Below, one piece after another: positions 1 through 7,736 of a DNA stretch of 64,000 nt (position 1 is the first letter of the stretch; the number at the start of each line of letters is the position of its first letter). Source of the DNA: Solemya velum gill symbiont (GTDB taxonomy: Bacteria; Pseudomonadota; Gammaproteobacteria; Chromatiales; Chromatiaceae); NCBI RefSeq assembly GCF_000787395.1, contig NZ_JRAA01000001.1, positions 310,001 through 374,000 of the forward strand, read 5' to 3'. A program made the translations under genes and the position numbers. Under the pieces are notes generated by a model. That model saw only the letters and a list, made by a program, of their open reading frames with translations. It had not been told where the DNA came from and did no database searches.

Positions 1-2
1 AG

Positions 3-605
3 CAGACACTCGTTATTTTTGAGGATGGCGACAAGCTGGAGATACCAGCTTCACAGCCTATGCCCGGCAGGGGTAGTGAAATGACCAAGATTGACGGCTC
101 ACTGGGCAAGATAAAGATGGTTGTTCCTGCCGACCGCCGGCGCAAGGCGATGAGGCTTGTCTGCCTGGAATGTCACGGAAAAGGTTTCGCAGAAGGTTTC
201 ATGAGCCAGTTTGACTCTGCGGTTGAACTCTATAATGAGAAATTCGGCAAGCCTGCGCAGGCTATCATGTCGGCCCTGTATGAAAAGGGATTGTTAACGC
301 CCGCACCTTTTGATGAGCCGGTCGAATTTACCTACTGGGAACTTTGGCATGACGAGGGGGCACGTGCACGACATGGTGCTGCCATGGGGAGCCCCAATCA
401 TGCCTGGTGGGAAGGCCTTTATCTCGTGAGTCGAAATTTTTATTCGCGATTTCTGCCGCAGATCAAAGAAGTGGCCGGTAAGGATGGTGAGACACTCATT
501 AAGCAATATGTTACCGATGTCGAGGAACATCACGGCTGGTTGAGTAAACCGCAGGCGGGCAATCCTATCCTCGGTTTTGGACAGGGGAAACAGAGCAATG
601 AGTAA
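3..605 (+). CDS. Hydroxylamine oxidoreductase-like multiheme cytochrome c, C-terminal part (5' end outside window)
   Basis: The reading frame is open from the left edge, so this is the C-terminal 200 residues or so of a longer protein. One heme site (CLECH) is visible, followed by a long helical region rich in Trp, Tyr and His (FTYWELWHDEG, HAWWEGLYLV, EEHHGWL). That pattern is typical of the end of octaheme HAO-family proteins after the last heme. It ends on an ATGAGTAA overlap with a NapC/NirT-type gene, and this pairing is known for the reductive HAO-like enzymes of non-nitrifiers, which act in the periplasm on hydroxylamine or nitrite. The direction of the reaction, and whether the active-site tyrosine cross-link exists, cannot be judged from this fragment. 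Family call fairly sure, substrate inferred. Confidence 0.75.
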   Translation, partial: QTLVIFEDGDKLEIPASQPMPGRGSEMTKIDGSLGKIKMVVPADRRRKAMRLVCLECHGKGFAEGFMSQFDSAVELYNEKFGKPAQAIMSALYEKGLLTPAPFDEPVEFTYWELWHDEGARARHGAAMGSPNHAWWEGLYLVSRNFYSRFLPQIKEVAGKDGETLIKQYVTDVEEHHGWLSKPQAGNPILGFGQGKQSNE

Positions 606-1248
606 CTCCTCTTCCGCGCTCAAGATAGGCCCACGTATTGTTATTGCGCTCGTCGTTGCGGGTTTGAGTGGTGTCATCTTCATGCTCACATTAATAGAAT
701 TTGACCATCTCACCAGTACGGAAGAGTTTTGCACCACCTGTCACTCCATGGAGCTGGCAGCCGTGCCATACCGAGAGTCTAGTCACTATAACCCGGCATC
801 GGGTGTACGTGCCTCATGTGGTGATTGCCATGTATCTGAAGGTGTTCTGACGGCGACATTTGATCATGTGATGGGTACCAAGGATCTTCTGAGGCAGATC
901 TTCGGGCCAAAGTATGACAATCCCGTTGTGAATTTATTACATCTTCCGGATGCCGCTTTCGCTGCGCGTGAGTGGTTTAACGACAGGAACTCTGCCACAT
1001 GTATGCGTTGTCATGTCAAGGAAGCGATAATCGGTAAACGAACTGATACACTCAAGGTTCACCAGGAAGACGCTAAGGGGAAGGGGTGTGTCGAATGCCA
1101 CATTAACCTTGTACACAGAAAAGTTCCCGGTGAAAAGACCTTTAAACGTGATGGGTGGAACCGAATGGTAGAAGAAGAGTTCAATCTTGAGACGGGTATG
1201 GCTGAGAAGATTCTTCGGGGTGATGTAGAGGCCCCGGCCGTGGAATGA
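598..1248 (+). CDS. NapC/NirT-family tetraheme cytochrome c, quinol-oxidising partner of the HAO-like protein
   Basis: 216 residues from the ATG that overlaps the stop of the preceding gene; an upstream in-frame codon at 577 lies inside that gene and is less likely. One N-terminal membrane anchor (about residues 12-34) is followed by four heme sites: CTTCH (Cys45), CGDCH (Cys74), CMRCH and CVECH. This is the NapC/NirT/NrfH architecture, which takes electrons from membrane quinol and hands them to a periplasmic reductase. The translational overlap indicates that the partner is the HAO-like cytochrome. It differs clearly from the napC copy at 26.8 kb. The operon ends here, and an IS30 element lies 57 bases downstream. 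Confidence 0.85.
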   Translation: MSNSSSALKIGPRIVIALVVAGLSGVIFMLTLIEFDHLTSTEEFCTTCHSMELAAVPYRESSHYNPASGVRASCGDCHVSEGVLTATFDHVMGTKDLLRQIFGPKYDNPVVNLLHLPDAAFAAREWFNDRNSATCMRCHVKEAIIGKRTDTLKVHQEDAKGKGCVECHINLVHRKVPGEKTFKRDGWNRMVEEEFNLETGMAEKILRGDVEAPAVE

Positions 1249-1305
1249 ACCGTTATTAATGTTAATTTGTTAATTACTTGATTAGTTTCCTGAAAAAGGA
1301 CGTGA

Positions 1306-1325
1306 ATTCAATTTCCAAGTGCAAC
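1306..1325 (+). repeat. IS30 left terminal inverted repeat
   Basis: The 20-base left end begins ATTCAA and ends AGTGCAAC. It matches the reverse complement of 2346-2365 at 16 of 20 positions. Confidence 0.8.
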
Positions 1326-1400
1326 TCAACAGAGTTGGTTAGAGGGCAAGCTGCGGTAGCATAGGTAGCTTCTCTCACCGACCAAAGTTAGAGGAGCACC

Positions 1401-2363
1401 ATGTACACGCAGCTTACCCAGGAAGAACGATACCAGATTCAGGCACTGATGAAAGCAGGTCACAATCAAACAGAGATAGCCAAGATACTTGGGCGCCACA
1501 AATCCACTGTCAGCCGCGAACTGAGGCGTAACCGTGGCTTGCGCGGCTATCGCCCCAAACAGGCCCATCGGCTGTCTGTAGAGCGCCGTCAGAGCAAGAG
1601 CCAGCCCCGTATTGCCACTACCCACTGGGAGCGAGTCGAGCATCTGTTGCGCGAGGACTGGAGTCCGGAACAAATCAGCCTGTGGCTGTGCAATGAGGCT
1701 GACATTCAAATCTCTCATGAGTGGATTTACCAGTACGTTCTCCAGAACAAATCCATGGGCGGTAACCTATACCGCCACCTGCGTTGCCAGAAGCAGCGTC
1801 GAAAGCGCTATGGCAGCTATAGCCGCCGAGGGCAACTGATTAACCGAGTCAGCATCGATGAACGTCCTGCCGTGGTTGATGAGCGTTCACGCTTCGGTGA
1901 TTGGGAACTTGATACCATTATCGGAAAAGGCCACAAACAGGCCATCGTTTCAATCACCGAGCGTAAATCCCGATTGACGCTCATCCATAAGGTGGAGAGA
2001 AAAACCGCCAGCAACGTCACCAGCGCTATCCTCAAACTGCTCAAACCCATCGCCGGCCGCGTTCACACGCTGACCTCAGATAATGGTAAGGAATTCGCCG
2101 GTCACGAGACCATCGCTAAAGGCCTCAGTGCCAGGTTCTTCTTTGCCCATCCCTATGCCTCCTGGGAACGTGGCTTGAATGAGAACACCAATGGACTCAT
2201 TCGCCAATACTTCCCAAAGCATCGGGACTTTACAACCATCACTCAGGCGGAAATCAACCAGGTGATGAATAAACTGAACAATCGTCCCCGAAAATGTCTT
2301 GGCATTAAAACGCCCAATCAAGTATTTTTCGGGATTAACCCATCCGTTGCACTAGTGAGTTGA
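1401..2363 (+). CDS. IS30-family transposase (DDE type)
   Basis: 320 residues. The N-terminal helix-turn-helix (YTQLTQEERYQIQALMKAG, then ILGRHKSTVSRELRRNRG) is the IS30 DNA-binding signature. The DDE core follows, with Asp in FGDWELDTIIGKGH, Asp in TLTSDNGKEFAGH and Glu in the NENTNGLIRQYFPK block. Length is within the range of shorter IS30-family transposases. The ATG at 1401 is preceded by a GAGGAG-type ribosome site. The stop codon lies inside the right inverted repeat. The frame is intact, so the element may still be mobile. Confidence 0.93.
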   Translation: MYTQLTQEERYQIQALMKAGHNQTEIAKILGRHKSTVSRELRRNRGLRGYRPKQAHRLSVERRQSKSQPRIATTHWERVEHLLREDWSPEQISLWLCNEADIQISHEWIYQYVLQNKSMGGNLYRHLRCQKQRRKRYGSYSRRGQLINRVSIDERPAVVDERSRFGDWELDTIIGKGHKQAIVSITERKSRLTLIHKVERKTASNVTSAILKLLKPIAGRVHTLTSDNGKEFAGHETIAKGLSARFFFAHPYASWERGLNENTNGLIRQYFPKHRDFTTITQAEINQVMNKLNNRPRKCLGIKTPNQVFFGINPSVALVS

Positions 2364-2365
2364 AT
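2346..2365 (-). repeat. IS30 right terminal inverted repeat
   Basis: 20-base right end, reverse-complementary to the left repeat at 16 of 20 positions. It contains the transposase stop codon. Confidence 0.8.
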
Positions 2366-2400
2366 CCGCGAAGTAATGTTGTTAATTCAATCGTATTTAG

Positions 2401-2571
2401 TTTCGTATTCCTATCGCGGCACTGACCGCCAATGTACTTCAGGATGAGGAAGAGCGCTGTCTTTCACTGGGCATGGATTCTTACATCTCAAAACCTGTAG
2501 ATCTCAACAAGTTATCAGAAACCCTGGAGGCTTATTTGCCAGATGTTGGTGAAAGTGCCTCTTCTTCTTAA
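2401..2571 (+). pseudogene. Response-regulator receiver domain remnant (C-terminal third)
   Basis: Frame 2404-2571 reads RIPIAALTANVLQDEEE, then CLSLGMDSYISKPVD and a tail ending in four serines or so and a TAA. The blocks I-A-L-T-A-N, G-M-D-x-Y-I-x-K-P-V and the closing amphipathic helix are the beta4 to alpha5 end of a receiver, as found at the C-terminus of hybrid histidine kinases. A TAG stop sits in frame at 2398-2400. No N-terminal counterpart exists left of the IS30 element, so the rest of the gene was lost, probably in a deletion linked to that element. Too short for the ORF threshold; not functional. Confidence 0.75.
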
Positions 2572-2702
2572 CAGGCCAAGTTGTTCTGCTCTGGTCGTTG
2601 TTTCATGGTTAACATCGACCGGTTAAGCCACAATCAAAAGCAGGTCCCTATAGATACATTGTCTGTTTCTTCATATAGAAATCAGAATCCAGAGAGCCCC
2701 TC

Positions 2703-2716
2703 TTGACATTGGTCAA
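2703..2716. promoter_or_regulatory. FNR/CRP-family type operator, TTGAC-N4-GTCAA
   Basis: A perfect 5+5 palindrome with a 4-base spacer, 85 bases before the FNR-type gene. Geometry equals the FNR/ANR box (TTGAT-N4-ATCAA) but the inner base pair of each half-site differs. It is a good candidate for autoregulation. Binding is inferred, not shown. Confidence 0.55.
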
Positions 2717-2801
2717 GTCAATTTTTCTTGATTTCGGTTGAAATAGCCTTACAGGATAATAGCTCACACTTACGCCAGTCTGGTATAGGGATGTAGAGAA
2801 T

Positions 2802-3536
2802 ATGAATCAGTCGATCGATGACAGGATGAACCCCAATCCAGGCCGGGCCAAGAATAAAGGTTGTGAATCATGCAAAACGATAAAATTTTGCATGAATTCG
2901 TGGCTTGATAAGAATGCGGTCGATGCTATGGAACGGATCATGAAAAGGAAGGTCTTTTCTGCGGGCCGAAAAATATACAGGAGAGGAAATCCATCGCAGT
3001 CATTTTACGTTGTCCAGTCTGGCACCGTGAAAGTGGAGAGAATTCTGGGTGACGGTCGTCACTATGTGCATGGCTTTTATCATAGTGGGGATGTATTCGG
3101 CATCGAATCATTTTGTCATCAAAGCTATTGTAATGATGCAACCGCACTTGATGATACGCAGATTTGTGCGATCGAACGTAGCCAATTTGAGTTGCTCAGT
3201 GCAACAAATCCACAAGTACAAAAGATGATTAGTCAGTTAATCAGCAGTGAATTGCGTCTGATTGAGAAGCGATTGATTGACAGGCATCTCGATGTTGAGA
3301 AGCAGTTGTTGATATTTTTGCATGACCTGACCAAGCGATGCTGTGAGTCTTTCTCTGAAGATCGCAGGTTCTCTCTGCCAATGTCTCAATATGATATCGC
3401 CAGCTACTTGGGAGTGCGCCATGAGTCTGTCTGTCGTGCATTAAAAAAGATGCAGCGGCAGGGAGTTACCCAGAAAAAATCCAAGAATATTGAAATCATC
3501 AATATTGATAATGCATTATCGCCGTTGCATCTTTGA
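2802..3536 (+). CDS. Crp/Fnr-family regulator with an FNR-type iron-sulfur cysteine set
   Basis: 244 residues. The N-terminus carries C21-x2-C24-x5-C30, the exact spacing of the [4Fe-4S] cysteines of FNR, and a fourth Cys occurs in the sensor domain (DTQICAIERS). A cyclic-nucleotide-binding fold spans about residues 45-165. A C-terminal winged helix-turn-helix follows (MSQYDIASYLGVRHESVCRALKK). In the recognition helix the FNR pattern E-x2-S-R is E-x2-C-R here. It is therefore expected to sense oxygen and activate anaerobic respiration genes; the HAO-like pair and nap are plausible targets. A palindrome upstream (2703-2716) fits autoregulation. Confidence 0.85.
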   Translation: MNQSIDDRMNPNPGRAKNKGCESCKTIKFCMNSWLDKNAVDAMERIMKRKVFSAGRKIYRRGNPSQSFYVVQSGTVKVERILGDGRHYVHGFYHSGDVFGIESFCHQSYCNDATALDDTQICAIERSQFELLSATNPQVQKMISQLISSELRLIEKRLIDRHLDVEKQLLIFLHDLTKRCCESFSEDRRFSLPMSQYDIASYLGVRHESVCRALKKMQRQGVTQKKSKNIEIINIDNALSPLHL

Positions 3537-3609
3537 TTGAGAAACACTGTTTATTTCCTTGGCGAGAGCACTGTATATACTTAATCACTCTTGAAGGTCC
3601 GAGTGGCAA

Positions 3610-3999
3610 TCAACGCACTTCAGCAACCTCGATGCTTCCGGGGAGTACAGAGACTCTCAAGTGCCATTTCTGTGAAAACTTACCGATGCATGCACTCGTT
3701 TTTTCACCATCCTGAAAGTTCACGTCGATATTGAAACCCTGTGCAGGCTCGTGGTTCAGGGTAATCACTCTTCTTTCACCCGGCCTGATTTGAACGGCCA
3801 TGATTTTTTCCTGCAAATCCATGTTTCCGTGTTCAATGGTTACTGAAGGTAAGATGTGCTCAGTCATATTTAAAATTACGACATAGAGTGGCTTGGCCGG
3901 ATAGTGAAGCCCGATCCACCAGTTGGCAGAAATGACAGCCGTTACGACGACAAATGCCGCTGTAAGAAGTATCTGCCTTAAGCTCAGCTGAATGGTCAT
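3610..3999 (-). CDS. Small membrane-anchored hypothetical protein
   Basis: 129 residues with one N-terminal hydrophobic segment (about residues 8-28, ILLTAAFVVVTAVISANWW) and a C-terminal part of beta-strand character that would lie in the periplasm. No motif or family is recognised. It is convergent with the FNR-type gene. The 3537-3609 gap holds nothing evident. The hydrophobic start and the absence of a better competing frame support it as a real gene; its function is unknown. Confidence 0.55.
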   Translation of the reverse strand: MTIQLSLRQILLTAAFVVVTAVISANWWIGLHYPAKPLYVVILNMTEHILPSVTIEHGNMDLQEKIMAVQIRPGERRVITLNHEPAQGFNIDVNFQDGEKTSACIGKFSQKWHLRVSVLPGSIEVAEVR

Positions 4000-4174
4000 G
4001 GATTGATACCTCGATATCTCATGACGTGGTTTAGAGAAAGTGATGGTCTGTAGTCGGGTGGTCTCAACAGGGGCTGCATATTTTCTATAATGCGTATTTT
4101 AGAGAGTTCTCTGTGGATGACATTGAAAAAAGGCAATGTAGTCTGTTTTTTGGGGTGGGAGGCTGGTTTGGTTT

Positions 4175-4669
4175 ATGGAGGAGAGAGAGTCCCCCATACT
4201 AAAGTCCAGTAAAATTCACAGGAATCTACAAATACCAGTAATTATAGGCTCATACCCTGATGGCGAAGGACTCTATCTTCAAATTACTAAGACTGGGGCC
4301 AAGTCTTGGTTTTACCGCTATGAAGTTGGCGGGAAAGGACGTAAAAAGGGATTGGGTGCCTACCCAACAATCACCCTTGAAAAAGCACGTACTGCCGCGC
4401 ATGAATGTCGCCTGTTGAGACAGCAAGGGCTTGACCCTATCGATTACGCAAAGCAACTGGAAGAAAAAAGATAGCCAAGGAGCAACTTGATAAAGCACAG
4501 ATCAAGACTTTTCAAAATTTGCGCTCTTGAGTACATAGACTCTAGAAAAGCTGAATGGTCAAATGCCAAACACGCACATCAGTGGAGTCAGTCCCGAGTG
4601 AGGCTCAATGGAGTGGCCATAGAGTTATATGTTCTGAAAATATACTTGCGAATACCCTTGACTTCATAG
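4175..4669 (+). pseudogene. P4-type tyrosine integrase, decayed N-terminal part
   Basis: Bases 4175-4474 encode the arm-binding domain of a P4-like integrase (DUF4102 type): SYPDGEGLYLQITKTGAKSW, then FYRYEVGGKGRKKGLGAYPT and the L-E-K-A-R helix. Translation then stops, but the next part of the family (IAKEQLDKAQIKTFQN, followed by ALEYIDSRKAEWSNAKHAHQ) can still be read by changing frame twice between 4465 and 4600. The catalytic domain (R-H-R-Y) is missing. This is a scar of an integrated element. No tRNA or attachment-site duplication is visible next to it. Confidence 0.85.
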
Positions 4670-4840
4670 GCCCAAGCCCATACCTTAGAGTTTAGCTAGA
4701 AAGTTAGTCTTTTGTTTACATTCTCCATTTCGCAGTCTTATTCGTAATTCCTCGTCCTGTAGTTTCTTAAGTTCCAGCCTATCTTCCCGCTATTCAAGCC
4801 TCTTGAAGAGGTACTTATTCTTAAATTTCAGGAAATTATT
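4670..4840 (+). other. Leader region of the cold-shock gene
   Basis: A 170-base non-coding stretch, pyrimidine-rich in its middle, ending in AGGAAA eight bases before the csp start codon. A short CCTCTT/AAGAGG inverted repeat lies at about 4799-4811. On the minus strand a charged helical frame (about 35 codons, 4683-4790) can be read, but it has no start and overlaps the csp leader. It could be more phage debris. Cold-shock genes often have long leaders, and that role is inferred here. Confidence 0.35.
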
Positions 4841-5050
4841 ATGTCAAATACAGTTAATGGAACTGTTAAATGGTTCAATGAAGCAAAAGGCTTCGGATTT
4901 ATTGAGCAGCAATCTGGTCCGGATGTTTTCGCTCACTTTAGTGCAATTGCCAGTTCAGGCTTCAAAACTCTGGTAGAAGGCCAGAAAGTTGAGTTCACGG
5001 TAACTCAAGGTCCAAAAGGACCTCAGGCCGAGAATATCATCGCCGTGTAA
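4841..5050 (+). CDS. Cold-shock domain protein (CspA family)
   Basis: 69 residues, the usual length of a single cold-shock domain. Both nucleic-acid-binding motifs are present: RNP1 as KGFGFIEQ and RNP2 as DVFAHFSAI. The N-terminus [13 protein letters not shown] is canonical. The protein binds single-stranded RNA and DNA and acts as an RNA chaperone. AGGAAA precedes the ATG and a strong terminator follows at 5092-5131, so it is a single-gene unit. Whether it is cold-induced cannot be read from the sequence. Confidence 0.95.
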   Translation: MSNTVNGTVKWFNEAKGFGFIEQQSGPDVFAHFSAIASSGFKTLVEGQKVEFTVTQGPKGPQAENIIAV

Positions 5051-5091
5051 ACCGCTGCGACGTATCAGTATCTCTATAGATGCTATACAAC

Positions 5092-5131
5092 AAAAAAAGA
5101 GTACGCCCGAAACGGCTTGCTCTTTTTTTAT
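5092..5131 (+). terminator. Rho-independent terminator after csp
   Basis: The A-rich arm AAAAAAAGAG pairs with CTCTTTTTTT around an inner GCC/GGC pair and a CGAAAC-type loop, giving a long hairpin that ends in a T run. The A/T symmetry would let it work in both directions. Confidence 0.85.
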
Positions 5132-5381
5132 TCCCCCAGGAAAAAGTTAAGTTACTCAAATTGATTAATACCCGGCCATCCAATTGATGTTACTGTGTAC
5201 TGTACACATACCATCTCTGGCAACTTCCTTGCCAGGCAGCAGGATTTCAAATGGTTCGTAGGAGGAACTGTTTGCCCCTTGTTGATCATTCCGTTGTAAC
5301 GCGTTATCAGGCATGCCTGGCTGGACCGGGCTGTAGTGAATGGCGCGACGATTTTTTCTCATTAATTTAGGGAGCAAGATC

Positions 5382-5510
5382 ATGGGTAGAGAACAAAAAG
5401 GAAATAAAGAGGCCAAGAAGAAACCGGCCATGACGCTGCAAGAGAAACGCGCAGCGAAGAAGTCAAAGAAGGAATCCTCAAATTTATTTAAGAATGACCG
5501 GGCGCAGTAA
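5382..5510 (+). CDS. Small lysine-rich protein, 42 residues
   Basis: The frame begins ATGGGTAGAGAACAAAAAGG, preceded at good distance by AGGGAG. The product is very basic: G-R-E-Q-K-G-N-K-E-A-K-K-K-P, then LQEKRAAKKSKKE and a short polar tail. Such K/E-rich proteins of about 40 residues recur in gammaproteobacteria as uncharacterised genes, and a nucleic-acid or ribosome-associated role would be a guess. It is too short for a usual ORF cut-off. The minus-strand frame across the same bases has no features of a gene. Confidence 0.6.
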   Translation: MGREQKGNKEAKKKPAMTLQEKRAAKKSKKESSNLFKNDRAQ

Positions 5511-5695
5511 GCCTTTTCCAGGCAGACAGGATTTATTCTCGTCTGCTCTGGTTATTGCATCAATATCGATTCCGCACGACTTGAATAGAGCCTGTTTTAC
5601 ATGGCTGCTCTAATCTCAAGTGAGTTGCGTTGCACCAATGAGCAGGACTCGGCATGCAGCCACGCCGACTTTGAACATACCTTCCAGGAGATATA

Positions 5696-5977
5696 ATGAT
5701 TTCATTCCCCAGGCTTGAGTGTTGGAATCCCACTACCAACGTGGCGACCGTTGCGGCCGATGTAGACAAAAATCGTGTGCTTTGCCGGATCTCGCTGAAG
5801 ATATTGAGAGATCAATTCGGTGCCTCAGAGAAGAAGCCCATGCAATTCGTTGTACAGCATCGAACGGAAATACAAGACGCTGCAAGAAAGCTTATAGAGA
5901 ACAGTGTCTTTGAAAAGGATGGCTCTGTTCTAATTCGCGCTTGCGACTTCACAGATTCAAAGCCGGGCCAGACATAG
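5696..5977 (+). CDS. DUF1488-like small protein
   Basis: 93 residues. AGGAGAT lies just before the ATG. The layout resembles DUF1488 proteins: an N-terminal FPRLECWNP segment, a short strand with V-L-C-R-I-S, then FGASEKKPMQFVVQHRTEIQ and an A-R-K-L-I-E-N helix. The family is a small conserved gammaproteobacterial family without a known role. The last residues after about 80 are weakly conserved in type. The similarity is from memory of the pattern, so the family call is moderate. It stands alone between the 42-residue gene and the aminotransferase. Confidence 0.6.
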   Translation: MISFPRLECWNPTTNVATVAADVDKNRVLCRISLKILRDQFGASEKKPMQFVVQHRTEIQDAARKLIENSVFEKDGSVLIRACDFTDSKPGQT

Positions 5978-6063
5978 ACAAGTTGCCGATAAGATTGACC
6001 TGCTCCCTCCGCCAAATACCGGGTACACGACACCGGATCCGATAGTTCAAATCGTCTCATCTC

Positions 6064-7170
6064 ATGATAATCCCACGCATTGAGCTCTTTGAATGGCTCC
6101 AAAATAATCACGAACGCGCTCAGTACGTTCTGGCCTCAAGCAAAATGAAAGGCCTATCCAAACAAGAATATGACGAACTGGTGCAATACAATCTTGAACC
6201 AGAACTTGATCTTGGACGGGGCGACCCCCGTGGCGCTAACGAATTCAAACAAATTCTGATGGAGATTTATGATTGCGGGATGGAGAACATCGTTTCTGCC
6301 TCAGGTGGCACCCAGGCCAATTTTCTCGTATTTCTGTCGACACTGAAAAAAAAAGATGAATTCATCGTAGAGCAGCCCGGTTACCAACCGATGTGGCTAA
6401 CACCAAAGATGATGGGTGCTCGAAAAATTCTGTGGCCCAGGCGATTTGAAGATGGATTTCGTCTGGATATTGACGCGCTGGAAGAACTGATCACCGACAG
6501 GACGAAGCTCATCGTGCTGACCAATCCGAATAATCCAACCGGGGTGGTGGCAGACAGGGAATCTGAAATCAGAAAGATCGCCGAGATCGCAAAGGCTAAA
6601 GGCACTTATGTTCTGATCGATGAGATTTTCCTCGATGGTGCGGACAAACAACAGGTATCTGCCTATGGACTGCCTAACGTCATCATTACCAGCAGTATGA
6701 CCAAGGTTTACGGTCTGGGAGGCCAGAGGACGGGCTGGATAATCGCACTAAAAATAATTGCTGCCAAGTGTCAGCATGCCAAAGCTCATACCAATGGTTC
6801 TTCTTCCTATGTCGGGGAATTGATGAATGCCCACGCTCTGCGCAAAGCCAGAAAACTTCTTGTGCAAAGATTTCATAAGCTTTCAACTTCCAACCTCCTG
6901 GTGCTTGATGAATGGATGGAGGCCAATCAGGATATCGTGGAATGGGTGCGGCCTCACGGCGGGATAATGTGCTTCCCGAAATACAGAGTCAATATGTCTT
7001 CAATAGAACTTTGCAATATGTTGCTTGATGATCACGGCGTTATGGTAAATCCCGGAGAATATTTTAATATGGATGGCCATATCAGGCTTGGCTATGCCTG
7101 CTCAGAAGATGTGTTAAGAAACGGCCTCAATGCACTGGGTAATGGTTTGAAGGCGTTGGGTTCAGGTTAA
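6064..7170 (+). CDS. PLP-dependent aminotransferase, fold type I (class I/II)
   Basis: 368 residues with the expected landmarks in order: SASGGTQANFLVF (cofactor phosphate site), NPNNPTG (155-160), LIDEIFLD with Asp186 for the pyridine nitrogen, and SSMTKVYGLGGQRTGW with Lys214 as the Schiff-base lysine. It should transfer an amino group between an amino acid and an oxo substrate in the cytoplasm. The substrate is not evident. It lies 560 bases before a nucleotidyltransferase and a CDP-alcohol transferase on the same strand, so it might supply an amino head group such as an aminoalkyl phosphonate or phosphate. The start codon has no strong ribosome site; an alternative start cannot be excluded. 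Confidence 0.9.
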   Translation: MIIPRIELFEWLQNNHERAQYVLASSKMKGLSKQEYDELVQYNLEPELDLGRGDPRGANEFKQILMEIYDCGMENIVSASGGTQANFLVFLSTLKKKDEFIVEQPGYQPMWLTPKMMGARKILWPRRFEDGFRLDIDALEELITDRTKLIVLTNPNNPTGVVADRESEIRKIAEIAKAKGTYVLIDEIFLDGADKQQVSAYGLPNVIITSSMTKVYGLGGQRTGWIIALKIIAAKCQHAKAHTNGSSSYVGELMNAHALRKARKLLVQRFHKLSTSNLLVLDEWMEANQDIVEWVRPHGGIMCFPKYRVNMSSIELCNMLLDDHGVMVNPGEYFNMDGHIRLGYACSEDVLRNGLNALGNGLKALGSG

Positions 7171-7736
7171 CAGAGGTTGCCCGGGAACTCAGGGCGAGTT
7201 CTGTCAGACACACAAATGCTACTGCATACCAGTGCTGTTATGCACTTTTATGCCAATTTTTGAACTCACCGACATCCATGCCCCGTTTACTGTATGATGA
7301 ACATGCTTTCCTTTAGCTCTCCTTTGGCCGTTACTGGGCCCATCTTTAGCTTTCCTTTAGCAAACCTTAAGCTCTTGTCTGGTTTTTCAGATGATCTATA
7401 CCTTTCAAGAAATCGATTAAGCCGTCTTAGAACAATGGCTCGCCATTTGTGAGTCAGCTGAGTATTCGGAACTCAGCAGATACGATTATTTCGAATACTC
7501 TGTATGCGAATAACTGCATTCTGAATGTCGTTGTCCCCACTTTGTGTTCGTGATGCAAAACGACCCATGGATACAAGCGATTAGCTGATATCAATATCAG
7601 GTATAGCAATAGATTTTCTATTCTATCGGACTCTTCTCCATGGCAAGTCAGTTATTCGTTCTGACAGCTTGTCTGCCTGACTTATCCAGATGAGCAGCAT
7701 CAATACTCGACAATAATATTCTTAGGAGAAATGACT
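7171..7736. other. 566-base non-coding region with repeats
   Basis: No credible frame on either strand. It holds two near-copies of TTTAGCTYTCCTTT (about 7313-7326 and 7346-7359), a 9-bp inverted repeat (7460-7468 with 7492-7500) and, at its right edge, the ribosome site of the nucleotidyltransferase gene. A promoter or structured leader for that gene is plausible but unproven. Confidence 0.5.
7460..7500. repeat. Inverted repeat GAGTATTCG...CGAATACTC
   Basis: Perfect 9-bp arms with a 23-base spacer, in an otherwise empty intergenic region about 240 bases before the nucleotidyltransferase gene. It could be an operator or an RNA stem. There is no T run after it. Confidence 0.5.

Larger units (their letters stand above)
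1306..2365 (+). mobile_element. IS30-family insertion sequence, apparently complete
   Basis: The element is about 1,060 bp, carries one transposase gene and is bounded by imperfect terminal inverted repeats (1306-1325 and 2346-2365, 16 of 20 positions identical). The outer six bases (ATTCAA) and inner eight (AGTGCAAC) match exactly. No convincing short target duplication is visible directly outside the repeats. That could mean the true tips are a base or two off, or that flanking DNA was lost after insertion. A truncated receiver-domain fragment starts just to its right. Confidence 0.85.

Noticed and set aside
294-737. 147-codon minus-strand frame across the HAO-like and tetraheme genes
   Set aside because: It lies wholly over two heme proteins with clear motifs on the other strand and has no family features.
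5165-5431. 88-codon minus-strand frame
   Set aside because: Overlaps the csp-downstream gap and the better supported 42-residue plus-strand gene; no protein features.
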